A stretch of DNA of 64,000 nt from Candidatus Poribacteria bacterium (GCA_028821605.1 JAPPFM010000012.1:45016-109015), one strand, 5' to 3'. Positions 9,031 through 17,820 are shown, counted from the first letter of the stretch. Notes: a model not told the origin generated them from the sequence alone. A program made the numbers and translations.

Positions 9031-9060
9031 TTATCAGAACTGAAATTGGATTTCTGATAA
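9031..9060. terminator. Hairpin between convergent genes
   Basis: TTATCAGAA at 9031-9039 pairs with TTCTGATAA at 9052-9060. It overlaps the last codons of the dioxygenase gene and lies 30 bases after the TPR lipoprotein stop, a place where a bidirectional terminator would be expected, but there is no strong T-run. Confidence 0.35.
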
Positions 9061-9831
9061 GGGAATTCCACTGTCAAACATCTGTATCGGTGGAATTTCC
9101 TCCTCTATTTCTGCTAATCCGCATAGCCAGTTCCATGTTAATTCACCCCTGCGTCGGTCGCGATAGGATTCTATCTCCGTTACGTAGGGATGCCGTCCTT
9201 GGTGTTGGTAAGATGGAATCTCATCGGAATCCCGTACCCAATCCCGTTTGGGCATCGCGGTACGGAAGTAGGAAAACTTAATCATCCCACGTCTATCGTC
9301 ATTGAGTTTTGGACCCGCCTTATGCCAAATGCCATAACGGGTCATCGCGACGGTGCCTGCTGGAACGGTGAGTGAGAGTTGTCCGAGAATATCGCCGTAG
9401 TGAGCGATTGCCTCTCTATCCACAAGCCTCTGATGGGATCCGGGCAATATCATCGTCGGTCCGTCCTCAATTTTTACCTCCTTCGGATAGTAGTAACATT
9501 GGAGATGCGTGATGCCGTATCCGTACTCGGTAATTCCGTCGGAGTGCCACGTTTGTCCACGGTGTGCGGCTTCAAAAAGATGGTGGTGTGCACTTGTGGG
9601 CACGAGGAAATTCCCGCCCAGCAGTGAACGGACTACACCAGCCACTTCTGGGTGTAGTAGGACGTTCCGGCGGAATTCATCTGTAAGAACGAAGTCATTG
9701 AGATGTCCACCCTGTACCGATTCACATTCCTGATTGAAGTCGGCATCAATAACGCTTTCCAATGTGATATAACCGTTATGGATAAACTGCATGATGTCGT
9801 GGTCATTTAGCGTCGGTTCAACATTAATCAT
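9034..9831 (-). CDS. Phytanoyl-CoA dioxygenase (PhyH) family protein
   Basis: A 265-residue Fe(II)/2-oxoglutarate-dependent oxygenase homologue. The double-stranded beta-helix metal triad is visible as the H-x-D of TWHSDGI (about residue 95) and the distal His of IWHKAG (about residue 169), followed by the 2-oxoglutarate-binding Arg in the DRRGMIKFSYFR region. GPTMILPGSHQR is a typical PhyH strand. Members hydroxylate lipids, small metabolites or natural products; the substrate is not predictable. AAGGAAGGA precedes the ATG. It lies 12 bases downstream of the small gene at 9844-10203, so the two are probably co-transcribed. Confidence 0.85.
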   Translation of the reverse strand: MINVEPTLNDHDIMQFIHNGYITLESVIDADFNQECESVQGGHLNDFVLTDEFRRNVLLHPEVAGVVRSLLGGNFLVPTSAHHHLFEAAHRGQTWHSDGITEYGYGITHLQCYYYPKEVKIEDGPTMILPGSHQRLVDREAIAHYGDILGQLSLTVPAGTVAMTRYGIWHKAGPKLNDDRRGMIKFSYFRTAMPKRDWVRDSDEIPSYQHQGRHPYVTEIESYRDRRRGELTWNWLCGLAEIEEEIPPIQMFDSGIPLSEIQFQF

Positions 9832-9843
9832 TTCGTCCTTCCT

Positions 9844-10203
9844 TTAGACATATTTCTCTAAAATAAACTCATAAGTGAGATAAGTGTTATCAACATCTGT
9901 AAAGTTATAGAGTTCGGGACGCGGAAATTGGACGATCCGCCAACCATCGTTCACTGCATCAAGCACTGATGCATAGGGTGCATCCTGCGAGGGCAGCACG
10001 GGTTCGTCCGGCGCGGTAGCATCGTACAGTGCCCATCCACCAAGCGGTGATCGCAAATTCGTCGATTTGGAATAGAGATAGAGAATCAGTTGCTTTTCTG
10101 CACGCAAGACGGTAGCCACACCGCGCAGGTCAGCCTCGCTTAATTCGCCCGCGTTGAGTTTTTTGACACAATCATCAAGCCATTCTTTTATCGCTGATTT
10201 CAC
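9844..10203 (-). CDS. Small conserved-looking protein of unknown function, upstream of PhyH
   Basis: I place the start at the GTG at 10203-10201, which has AAAGGAG 8 bases upstream. A longer in-frame reading to 10290 would add a hydrophobic stretch with no ribosome site. The resulting 119-residue protein begins VKSAIKEWLDDCVKKLN and is soluble. Its C-terminal half (residues about 50-119) contains GGWALYDATAPDEPVLPSQD and NDGWRIVQFPRPELYNF. The WRIVQFP strand suggests a compact alpha/beta fold. I do not recognise the family. Its tight linkage to the dioxygenase suggests a shared role. Confidence 0.6.
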   Translation of the reverse strand: MKSAIKEWLDDCVKKLNAGELSEADLRGVATVLRAEKQLILYLYSKSTNLRSPLGGWALYDATAPDEPVLPSQDAPYASVLDAVNDGWRIVQFPRPELYNFTDVDNTYLTYEFILEKYV

Positions 10204-10258
10204 ACGCGTTTCTCCTTTCATTACGATTATTATCATTGTAGCACAAAAATAGAAAACA

Positions 10259-10267
10259 TGGTATAAT
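10259..10267 (+). promoter_or_regulatory. Extended -10 promoter
   Basis: TGGTATAAT at 10259-10267 is a perfect extended -10 element (TG-N-TATAAT) about 60 bases before the TPR gene at 10328. The -35 region is poor, as is common with extended -10 promoters. Confidence 0.45.
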
Positions 10268-10327
10268 AGTTGAAAAATTGATAGCAACAAACGTACCTAC
10301 TGATTTTTCTGGAAAAAAGGTTATATT

Positions 10328-11773
10328 ATGGGGAAAAAAAGTCGAAAAAAAAGGAAAAGACGGTTAAATAAGTCTCCAGCATCCTATAACGCCACAGGAC
10401 TTTCAAAAGCTTCGCAAGGGCACTATATAGAAGCAATTGCAAATTATGATAGAGCGATTCAGCTCAAGCCAGATTACGCTGAGGCATACTATAATCGCGG
10501 GATGTCAAACATTGCGTTAGAGGAATATGGTGATGCGATTGAAGACTTCAATCAAATTATCGAGTTAAATCCAGAGAACGCTAATGCCTACGTAGAGCGC
10601 GGCTATTCAAAAAACATGCTTAGTGAAGAAGCCGCCGCTATAGAGGACTGTAATACCGCTATCCGTCTAAAACCCGACTTGGCAGAAGCCTATCACGTCC
10701 GAGGCGATGCCTACTTTGATTTAGACGACTATGCGTCCGCTATTGAAGACCTTGACGAAGCGATACGTCTCCGACCCGATTACGCCGAGTTATACTACAA
10801 GCGCGGTTTTGTAAAGGGCGACATGGAGGACTATGAAGCTGCTATTGCTGACTTTGACGAAGCGATACGCTTAGAACCTACGAATGAGGCTGCCCATCAC
10901 ATGCGTGAAATCGCCATGGAATCATTACAAGAAGACGTTCCGATTGTCATAGGTCCACATCCCACAAATCCGTTGGCCTCTGGTGAGATGCCGTTTGATT
11001 TCTCGAAATTGATTGAGCTTGATGAAGAAGAAATAGAAGTATACGAGGCCGCCATTGAAACCGCTAATGAAGCGATACGTTCAAATCCCGAAAACACCGA
11101 AGCTTACTACAATCGGGCTGTCGCGCAAAACAATCTCGCCAATTTTGAGGATGCTGTCAGCGACTTTGACGAAGCGATACGCCAAAACCCAGAATTCGCT
11201 GAGGCTTATAACGGTAGAGCTTTCGCTAAGGATAAACTTGAACAAACTGAAGCCGCTATCGCAGACTATGACGAAGCAATTCGACTGAAACCAGACTATG
11301 CTGAGGCATACTTCAATCGAGGACTCATGAAGTCTGAACTTGAACAATATGAAGCTGCGATCACAGATTATAATGAGGCAATTCGCCTCAAACCAGAGGA
11401 GGGGATATTCTACTTCACTCGAGGGTTGATAACTGCCACGCTTGCGGGAGACCCCAACAAGGATAACATTGAAGTATATAAAACTGTTATCGCTGATTAT
11501 GATGAAGCAATTCGACTTGAGCCAGATTTCATGCCAGCTCATTTCAGTAGGGTTGCGACGAACGCGATGCTTGGTAGAGAGGATGCCGCTGAAGCAGCCC
11601 TTGAACAGATGTTCCAATTTGAAAATCCTTTTACAGATATTTTTCAAAATCCTTTTATAGACACAGATGACACTATAGACACAGATGACACTATAGACAC
11701 AGATGACCCAGAAGATATAGATACAGATCTTATAGAAATTATAAATATAAAAGATATAGAAGAAGAGGAATAA
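10328..11773 (+). CDS. TPR-repeat protein with Asp-rich repeated tail
   Basis: A 481-residue protein with no signal peptide; it starts with a lysine/arginine-rich stretch (GKKSRKKRKRR). Residues about 18-195 and 240-410 are two blocks of TPR units of the AIADYDEAIRLKPDYAEAYYNRG type, separated by a 45-residue acidic/proline linker. The C-terminal tail is strongly acidic and begins with a perfect 18-bp tandem repeat encoding IDTDDT (DNA 11656-11708), ending in IEEEE. A basic head and acidic tail on a TPR scaffold suggest a cytoplasmic protein-protein adaptor; no partner can be named. The tail repeat is a likely site of length variation. Confidence 0.8.
   Translation: MGKKSRKKRKRRLNKSPASYNATGLSKASQGHYIEAIANYDRAIQLKPDYAEAYYNRGMSNIALEEYGDAIEDFNQIIELNPENANAYVERGYSKNMLSEEAAAIEDCNTAIRLKPDLAEAYHVRGDAYFDLDDYASAIEDLDEAIRLRPDYAELYYKRGFVKGDMEDYEAAIADFDEAIRLEPTNEAAHHMREIAMESLQEDVPIVIGPHPTNPLASGEMPFDFSKLIELDEEEIEVYEAAIETANEAIRSNPENTEAYYNRAVAQNNLANFEDAVSDFDEAIRQNPEFAEAYNGRAFAKDKLEQTEAAIADYDEAIRLKPDYAEAYFNRGLMKSELEQYEAAITDYNEAIRLKPEEGIFYFTRGLITATLAGDPNKDNIEVYKTVIADYDEAIRLEPDFMPAHFSRVATNAMLGREDAAEAALEQMFQFENPFTDIFQNPFIDTDDTIDTDDTIDTDDPEDIDTDLIEIINIKDIEEEE
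11656..11708 (+). repeat. 18-bp tandem repeat, about 3 copies
   Basis: The unit TATAGACACAGATGACAC occurs at 11656-11673, 11674-11691 and, truncated by two bases, 11692-11707. It is in frame with the TPR gene and encodes repeated IDTDDT. Copies are identical, so they are recent. Confidence 0.8.
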
Positions 11774-11973
11774 TCAATATTCTGACAGCATCATGTGGAT
11801 GTGAAATTTGGTGGATATTTCGCGGAAATCGTGGCAAAATTACCAAAACTGAGATGTGAGTTTTAAGGCGTTGTTTTTCTACATGTTTCGAGTACGCGCG
11901 TCTGCTCGATTTTTGAGTTTGCCGCCTTAATTGGCATAGGTGTACACTAAAACCGTCAAAGGAAAGGGTTATC

Positions 11974-12813
11974 ATGAGATTGGAAGGAAAAGTTGCGATT
12001 GTCGCAGGTGCTGCTTGGGGTGGTATTGGGGCAGCGACTGCATATAGATTCGCTTGTGAAGGTGCGAAAGTGGTTGTCAACACGCGCCGCCGCGAGCAGA
12101 AACTTGTTGAAACTGTAAACCGCATTCAAGATGCCGGTGGACAAGCAGTCGCTGTCATGGGAGATGTCGCTGATGAAACGACTTGGCAGACACTCGTCAA
12201 AACTGCCTTGTCGAGCTATGGTAAGATAACAACCCTTGTCCATAACGCTGCCCACTCCTACACCAAAAAAGCGATTGAATTCACGCCCGAAGAGTGGAAT
12301 GAGAGCCTTGGTGTGACGCTGGGCGGACCGTGGCTCGGTGCAAAGTATTGTATTCCAGAAATGATTCGTAACGGTGGGGGTGCTTTGGTCTTCATCTCTA
12401 CGGTCAACGCCACAATTACAAATCCGGGATTTGGACTTTATGGCGCAGGAAAAGGGGGTTTGAACGCTTTGACTCGTAGTATTGCGCTTGATTACGGCAG
12501 AGAGGGTATCCGAGCAAACGCTATCGCCCCTGGACAGATTGTCGGTGAACGCGGCGAAGCCTCTCTCGCTGAGGATACGCTGGAGGAACAAGCCTCCCGT
12601 GATTGCTATCCAATTGGACGCTATGGGAAACCCGAAGATATTGCCAACGCTGCGCTTTTCTTGGCATCTGATGAGGCGGACTTCGTTACGGGCATCGTCT
12701 TGACTGCCGATGGTGGCTTAACCCTTCAGTCGCCAGAAGCACTCGTGCGCCCATCTTTCCGTCTCCGTTGGAGAGACGATATTCTCGTTCCGCAATCGAA
12801 AAAGGATACGTAG
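11974..12813 (+). CDS. SDR family oxidoreductase
   Basis: A 279-residue classical short-chain dehydrogenase/reductase using NAD(P). The Rossmann glycine motif is a variant, GAAWGGIG (residues about 12-19), followed by the VNTRR cofactor-specificity region. NAA in VHNAAHS, the catalytic Ser of ISTVNA, and Tyr-x3-Lys in YGAGK are all present. AIAPGQIVG and LTADGGLTL match the end of the domain. The last 30 residues, rich in arginine, extend past the usual SDR end. GGAAAGG precedes the ATG. The substrate is unknown. A hairpin terminator at 12829-12853 follows the gene. Confidence 0.87.
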   Translation: MRLEGKVAIVAGAAWGGIGAATAYRFACEGAKVVVNTRRREQKLVETVNRIQDAGGQAVAVMGDVADETTWQTLVKTALSSYGKITTLVHNAAHSYTKKAIEFTPEEWNESLGVTLGGPWLGAKYCIPEMIRNGGGALVFISTVNATITNPGFGLYGAGKGGLNALTRSIALDYGREGIRANAIAPGQIVGERGEASLAEDTLEEQASRDCYPIGRYGKPEDIANAALFLASDEADFVTGIVLTADGGLTLQSPEALVRPSFRLRWRDDILVPQSKKDT

Positions 12814-12828
12814 GACAATTTTATAAAA

Positions 12829-12853
12829 GTAGGCACCCGTGCCTATGCTTTTT
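12829..12853 (+). terminator. Short Rho-independent terminator
   Basis: TAGGCAC at 12830-12836 pairs with GTGCCTA at 12839-12845, followed by a TTTTT run at 12849-12853. It follows the SDR stop by 16 bases and ends just before the ribosome site of the SRAP gene. Confidence 0.55.
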
Positions 12854-12866
12854 CAGGAGATACGAA

Positions 12867-13583
12867 ATGTGTGGACGATTTACTCTTGCAAGCAACACTG
12901 AAGCACTAAGTCAAACTTTCTTCGACTTTGACGTACCGATGAACTTGTCCCCGCGCTACAATATCTCACCGACACAAGATGTGGCTGTTATTGCCAATAC
13001 ATCAACCGATACTGTGGAACCTTTAGGCGCGAGACAGGTGGAATTCTTTCATTGGGGACTCATTCCGTTTTGGGCGAAAGATCCGAAGATTGGAAACAGA
13101 ATGATTAACGCCCGTTCGGAAACGCTTTCAGAAAAACCTTCGTTCCGAAATGCTTACAAACATAGACGGTGTCTTATCTTAGCAGATGGCTACTACGAAT
13201 GGCAAAAGATACCCGGTGATAGGCTCAAACAACCGGTCTACATCCGTCTTAAATCGCAGAAACCGTTTGCGCTGGCAGGATTATGGGAAACATGGCAGCC
13301 GGAAGGGATGGATGAACCGCTCTATTCTTGTACCATCATTACGTGTCCACCTAACGATTTGTTAGAAGAAGTTCACCATAGAATGCCTGTGATTCTGCCA
13401 CAAGACGCTTATGCGGCGTGGCTTGCATCAGATGAACAACCAGCGGACGCGCTTCAACCTCTCCTTATCCCCTATTCTGATGAGGAGATGGAGGCGTATC
13501 CGGTATCAAGGTTTGTCAACCGTCCTACAAACGATTCGCCCGAATGCATCGCGCCATTCGAGGCTACACAATCCTTGAACTGA
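12867..13583 (+). CDS. yedK: SRAP-domain protein, abasic-site DNA-protein crosslinker (YedK/HMCES)
   Basis: A 238-residue SOS-response-associated peptidase-like protein. The start at 12867 is fixed by chemistry: the mature N-terminal residue must be Cys2 (MCGRFTL), which forms a thiazolidine crosslink with abasic sites in single-stranded DNA. CAGGAGA lies 7 bases before this ATG. Other active-site residues are present: Asn in YNISPTQ (residues 31-37), Arg83 in INARSET, Glu111 in GYYEWQK and His170 in VHHRMPVIL. Length and order match the family. It shields abasic sites during replication. No LexA box can be claimed upstream; a terminator hairpin sits immediately before it. Confidence 0.93.
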   Translation: MCGRFTLASNTEALSQTFFDFDVPMNLSPRYNISPTQDVAVIANTSTDTVEPLGARQVEFFHWGLIPFWAKDPKIGNRMINARSETLSEKPSFRNAYKHRRCLILADGYYEWQKIPGDRLKQPVYIRLKSQKPFALAGLWETWQPEGMDEPLYSCTIITCPPNDLLEEVHHRMPVILPQDAYAAWLASDEQPADALQPLLIPYSDEEMEAYPVSRFVNRPTNDSPECIAPFEATQSLN

Positions 13584-13646
13584 ATGACTATGAAACTGGC
13601 AGCGTGTCTTTGACACTTGTGCCGAGACAGAAATAGGAAAGGGATT

Positions 13647-14633
13647 ATGTCAAAACCGAGTAAAGAGCAGATGCTCTTCATGTATCGTAAAATGTTAGAG
13701 ATTCGTCAATTTGAAGAAGCCGCCGGGACACTTTACCAAAGTGGTCAGCTTCCCGGCTTCCTCCATCTCTATATCGGTGAGGAAGCCACAGCAGTCGGGG
13801 TTTGTGCGCATTTGGAAGACGATGATTACATCACCAGCACACATCGCGGTCACGGTCATCTCATCGCAAAAGGTGGCAAACGCGATCGGATGATGGCAGA
13901 ATTGTTCGCACGTACGACCGGCTATTGTAAAGGTAAAGGTGGTTCGATGCACATTGCCGATAAAGAGACCGGTATTTTGGGTGCCAACGGTGTTGTCGGT
14001 GCGGGCATTCCACTCGCTGCGGGTGCTGCACTCTCCGCGAAACTCCGCGGAACACAACAGGTCGCAGTGTCCTTCTTTGGCGATGGAGCAACGAATCAAG
14101 GTGTATTCCATGAGACGCTTAATCTCGCGGCTGTTTGGGAACTACCCGTCGTTTTTGTCTGTGAAAACAATCGGTTCGGTATGGGAACGCCACAACGAGA
14201 GCATCAGCGAGTAGAGGATATAGCTGCTGTTCGCGCCCCGGCTTACGATATGCCCGGTCTTACCGTCGATGGGAACGATGTGCTTAAGGTCTACGCCGCG
14301 GCAGATGAAGCTGTCGCACGAGCACGTGAAGGAGGCGGCCCAACGCTCCTTAACTGTGACACTTATAGATTCCGAGGGCATCACATTGGTGATCCCGGTA
14401 CATCCTACCGCGACCGTGAAGAGGTCCAAGAGCAGGAACGGCAACGGGATCCGATTCGGAGACTTGCTCAAGTCCTCACCGAAGAAGAGGGTGTGAGCGA
14501 AGATGAACTTTCAGCACTGGAGACGGAACTCGCAAACGAACTTGAAGAGGCACTTGAGTTCGCCAAGAATAGTCCGGAACCGCTTCCAGAAGACGCTTTG
14601 GATGACGTATATGCTGGCTCCGTTCAACCGTGA
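13647..14633 (+). CDS. TPP-dependent 2-oxoacid/acetoin dehydrogenase E1 alpha subunit
   Basis: A 328-residue alpha subunit of a thiamine-diphosphate dehydrogenase (pyruvate, branched-chain or acetoin type). I start at the ATG at 13647, after GGAAAGG. The family signatures appear in order: FLHLYIGEEATAVG, the GHGHLIAKG segment, GKGGSMHI, the TPP/Mg motif GDGATNQG ... ENN (about residues 150-182), and the loop RGHHIGDPGTSYR. The companion E1 beta, E2 and E3 genes, normally adjacent, are absent from both sides: a DNA-repair gene lies upstream and a toxin-antitoxin-like gene downstream. Either the beta subunit is encoded elsewhere or this is an orphan paralogue. Confidence 0.87.
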   Translation: MSKPSKEQMLFMYRKMLEIRQFEEAAGTLYQSGQLPGFLHLYIGEEATAVGVCAHLEDDDYITSTHRGHGHLIAKGGKRDRMMAELFARTTGYCKGKGGSMHIADKETGILGANGVVGAGIPLAAGAALSAKLRGTQQVAVSFFGDGATNQGVFHETLNLAAVWELPVVFVCENNRFGMGTPQREHQRVEDIAAVRAPAYDMPGLTVDGNDVLKVYAAADEAVARAREGGGPTLLNCDTYRFRGHHIGDPGTSYRDREEVQEQERQRDPIRRLAQVLTEEEGVSEDELSALETELANELEEALEFAKNSPEPLPEDALDDVYAGSVQP

Positions 14634-14648
14634 TTATGATACTCTAAT

Positions 14649-14783
14649 CGGATTTATAGTAAAGTTTAGAATTAATTGGACATTGTAAACGGTGTGTTTG
14701 CAGGCACCCACAAGGGAAAGAAACACCCCAGCAAAAACCCCCTACAAGATGTCTCTTTATTTATAGATTTCACTATAGATCCG
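14649..14783. mobile_element. Candidate MITE, 135 bp, with about 29-bp imperfect terminal inverted repeats
   Basis: The left end (14649-14677, CGGATTTATAGTAAAGTTTA...) and the reverse complement of the right end (14755-14783, CGGATCTATAGTGAAATCTA...) match at about 22 of 29 positions. The interior is non-coding and itself contains inverted GGTGTGTTT/AAACACC segments. It lies between the E1 alpha gene and the first MNT-HEPN gene. The size and ends suit a miniature inverted-repeat element mobilised in trans. Confidence 0.5.
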
Positions 14784-14785
14784 CT

Positions 14786-14806
14786 GGCGAGGTTTGCAAC
14801 CTCGCC
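14786..14806. repeat. REP-like perfect palindrome
   Basis: GGCGAGGTT-TGC-AACCTCGCC, a 9-bp perfect stem with a 3-base loop, directly beside the inverted-repeat element. A decayed relative lies near 21003-21025 with the same CCAGCG flank, so it is probably a dispersed family. Confidence 0.55.
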
Positions 14807-14843
14807 TGACTTCAAAACACCCAAATAGTTAGGGGTTTTAAAC

Positions 14844-15767
14844 ATGCAAAATGCAACTACGACAGGCAAAATGTCTCCATCAGAACTCGCGAAATGTAGA
14901 GAAAACCTCAAACGCCAATGGGAAAACCGTCAAGTTGATACAGAGCTGCTCCAACGCGCATGGAAGACCGCGCGTCGCCTCGCCACTGTCCTTTATCGAG
15001 ACTTTGGGGCGACGAAAGTTGCCGTCTTCGGTTCTCTCACTGAACCGGAACGGTTCACTCAAAACTCAGATATTGATATCGTTGTTTGGGGGGTCTCATA
15101 TAACAAATGCCTGGACGCACTCTGGGAGACAAAAGGCTTGAATCCTGAGTTTAAGATAGATATTATCAATTTTAAATCCGTTAACCGTTTGTTCCGTGAG
15201 CGGATTCTAAACCAAGCTATCCCTATTGATAAAGCAGGAACGGACATTCTCACACTGGTGAACGCATCGGACCCAGGAAATGGAGAAACTTACATAGTGA
15301 ATCGGAACAAACTCATTCAACGCATCACTGATGAACGCACAAAAATAGAACGAACTGTCCGAGGCATCGCGAATGCCTTACAAGATATTGAAATCATTGC
15401 CGCTAATCACAAAAAATATGTAGAAAAGACAATCGCTTCTGATCTCGCCGAAGTTTACAGCGGCATTGAGAGAATTTTTGAGCGAATTGCCCGTGAGGTA
15501 GATATGAAAATACCGAAAGGGAGTCGCTGGCATAACGATCTACTTGAACAAATGGCAGAACGGCGACCAGAACGCCCGCCTGTGATTTCCCCAAACACTT
15601 TACCGAGATTAAAAGAACTTTTAGACTTCCGACACAAAGTCAATAACATTTATCGCGATGAGTTGATTTACGAAAAAGCCGAAGAACATGCCAAACCGAT
15701 TGGGGATCTATTTGCAACCGTTTCTAAAGAACTGGATACGTTGATCGCTTTTTTGAACGAAATCTAA
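14844..15767 (+). CDS. Fused minimal nucleotidyltransferase-HEPN protein (MntA-HepT-like), copy 1
   Basis: A 307-residue protein joining two parts that are usually separate genes. Residues 10-50 are a helical leader. Residues 55-145 are a minimal nucleotidyltransferase with FGS (Gly63-Ser64) and the metal-binding SDIDIVVWG (Asp76, Asp78). Residues 152-307 are an all-helical HEPN/HepT-like domain whose signature is FRHKVNNIY. In two-gene systems the nucleotidyltransferase adds AMP to the Tyr of the HepT RX4HXY motif and so neutralises an RNase. Here Arg and Tyr are kept but the sixth-position His is Asn. The domain junction holds a GGAG site and an in-frame GTG (15297), as if a start codon had been kept. 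Two paralogues lie at 23654 and 24558. Confidence 0.78.
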   Translation: MQNATTTGKMSPSELAKCRENLKRQWENRQVDTELLQRAWKTARRLATVLYRDFGATKVAVFGSLTEPERFTQNSDIDIVVWGVSYNKCLDALWETKGLNPEFKIDIINFKSVNRLFRERILNQAIPIDKAGTDILTLVNASDPGNGETYIVNRNKLIQRITDERTKIERTVRGIANALQDIEIIAANHKKYVEKTIASDLAEVYSGIERIFERIAREVDMKIPKGSRWHNDLLEQMAERRPERPPVISPNTLPRLKELLDFRHKVNNIYRDELIYEKAEEHAKPIGDLFATVSKELDTLIAFLNEI

Positions 15768-15774
15768 GACGCTC

Positions 15775-17706
15775 ATGAGAGAAAACGAACGCCCGAAATC
15801 GCACGGGGTGACATGGAAATCTATTGTTATTACACTCGTGTTGATTCCGTTTAATTTCTACTGGATCATTGCGGGCGAAGTCGGGCTTGTCGGTTACGCA
15901 CTGAATACTTACGCCGTGCCGTTTTACAACGTTGTTTTTGTTGTTTTTGCCTTTACCCTTCTCAATATTGCGACTCGCCGCCGATTATTCACCGACGCTG
16001 AACTCCTCACAATATACATTCTGCTCAGCGCGGCATGTGCTTTCCCCTCCATTACACTGATGACGATTCTCGTCACGACCATTGGGCACGCCTTCTGGTT
16101 CGCAACCGCCGAAAATGAATGGAAACAACTCTTCTGGGATTACCTTCCGAAGTGGCTCCTTGTGGACGACCCAAAAGCGTTGGCAGGATATTATACCGGT
16201 GAATCTAATCTTTCCACACTGGATATCTTCGGTGCGTGGATAGTGCCAATCCTGTCTTGGGCAGCGTTCATGACAGTCTTGGTCCTCGTGATGTTGTGTA
16301 TTAATGTCATCTTGCGGAAACAGTGGGTAGAACGCGAACGGCTCGCCTATCCGATAACGCAGATTGCGTTTCATGTCACCCATAACACGAAATCGCTGTT
16401 TTCACACCGTATCACATGGCTCGGATTTGGGATCGCGGCATCTATTGCGATTCTCAATGGCTTCAGTTTCCTGTATCCGACGCTTCCTACCTTACCCATC
16501 AAGCGCATCGGCGGTTGGCGTGGATTTGGACATCTGTTCACAGAGAAACCTTGGAACGCCATCGGTGGTGTCAGCATGTCCTACTACCCCTTCGTTATTG
16601 GGCTTGGGCTGTTGATGCCGCTCGATCTTTCGTTCTCCAGTTGGTTTTTCTTTATTTTCTACAAGGTACAGTTAGTCTTTGCGAGTGCTGCTGGGTTATC
16701 CAGTCTACCCGGATTCCCATACATTGATCGGCAGTGCTTCGGTGCTGCCATAGGAATTTTTATCTCTGTGTTCGTGCTGAATTTGCGTCATTTCCGAGGT
16801 GTCTTTCGTATCGCACGGCACCGCACAGGTGAAGATGCCGATGAACCGATTCCGTATAGATTTGCGCTCTGGGGCATCGTCGGAGGGCTTGCCCTACTTT
16901 TCATTTTTTCAAGACGTATCGGAATGTCTTTCTGGCTGATTCCACTCTTTTTCGCAATCTATTTCATTATCGTCTTAGTGCTCACACGGATGCGCGCAGA
17001 GCAGGGATTTCCGGTGCATGCGATGGAAAATATGCCGAATCATCATATCCTTGTCGACAGCTTTGGTACGCGGATGCTTGGCACGAACAACCTCGTTGCT
17101 CTGACACTTTACCGTTGGTTCAATCGGAGTTACACGAGCAACCCGATGCCACACCAATTAGAAGGCTTCAAACTCTCGGAACGTTCCGGGATCGCACCGC
17201 GGCGGTTGTTCCTCGCGCTGTTAGGGATTTCGGCGTTCGCCGCTGTGATGGTATTCGGTGTTATCCTCTACCTCTTTTATACTTATGGCGCGTTGAATAT
17301 GAGCGGGAGCAGTAGTTGGTCGACAGGATTCGGTGGACGCGTGTTTAACGGACTTCAGCGCTGGATCTATTACCCCACAGAGCCGAACTTCTATGCCACT
17401 GGCGGTATTGTGTTCGGTTTGCTCTTTTCAACACTCCTGATGTTTATGCGGGCGCGTTTCTTCTGGTGGCCCTTCCATCCGATCGGATTTGTCGTCTCAA
17501 GCGATTGGGGGATGCGGTATTTGTGGAGTTGTATGCTGGTGAGTTCGATTATCAAGTGGAGCGTCTTAAAGATTGGTGGACCGAGGGCATCACAGCAGTT
17601 GGTGATGTTTGCTATCGGATTGATGTTAGGTGATTTTACTGTGGGTGGTATCTGGAGCCTCGTCAGCGTCGTAATACAACAACCGATGTATAATTTTTGG
17701 CCGTAG
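15775..17706 (+). CDS. Polytopic membrane protein of the DUF6785/DUF6784 type
   Basis: A 643-residue integral membrane protein with about 13-14 hydrophobic helices throughout (for example 21-43, 47-66, 76-100, 152-180, 205-230, 260-300). Between helices there is a conserved-looking motif RAEQGFPVHAMENMP (about residues 404-418) and a late cytoplasmic segment with SDWGMRYLWSC. I recognise the type as a large uncharacterised family common in Poribacteria, Armatimonadota and Planctomycetota genomes; it looks transporter-like, but no function is established to my knowledge. It begins 8 bases after the stop codon of the MNT-HEPN gene, with only a weak ribosome site, so it may depend on coupled translation. 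Confidence 0.72.
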   Translation: MRENERPKSHGVTWKSIVITLVLIPFNFYWIIAGEVGLVGYALNTYAVPFYNVVFVVFAFTLLNIATRRRLFTDAELLTIYILLSAACAFPSITLMTILVTTIGHAFWFATAENEWKQLFWDYLPKWLLVDDPKALAGYYTGESNLSTLDIFGAWIVPILSWAAFMTVLVLVMLCINVILRKQWVERERLAYPITQIAFHVTHNTKSLFSHRITWLGFGIAASIAILNGFSFLYPTLPTLPIKRIGGWRGFGHLFTEKPWNAIGGVSMSYYPFVIGLGLLMPLDLSFSSWFFFIFYKVQLVFASAAGLSSLPGFPYIDRQCFGAAIGIFISVFVLNLRHFRGVFRIARHRTGEDADEPIPYRFALWGIVGGLALLFIFSRRIGMSFWLIPLFFAIYFIIVLVLTRMRAEQGFPVHAMENMPNHHILVDSFGTRMLGTNNLVALTLYRWFNRSYTSNPMPHQLEGFKLSERSGIAPRRLFLALLGISAFAAVMVFGVILYLFYTYGALNMSGSSSWSTGFGGRVFNGLQRWIYYPTEPNFYATGGIVFGLLFSTLLMFMRARFFWWPFHPIGFVVSSDWGMRYLWSCMLVSSIIKWSVLKIGGPRASQQLVMFAIGLMLGDFTVGGIWSLVSVVIQQPMYNFWP

Positions 17707-17820
17707 GCGAAAGCGTGTTTTTCAGGTATTTTAATTTGAGAAACCGCTGAAGATATGCTACAATTTGATACTATTTAGTAATCCCTGACTCTAAGAAATC
17801 ACGGAAAAGGAGTTAGACTT

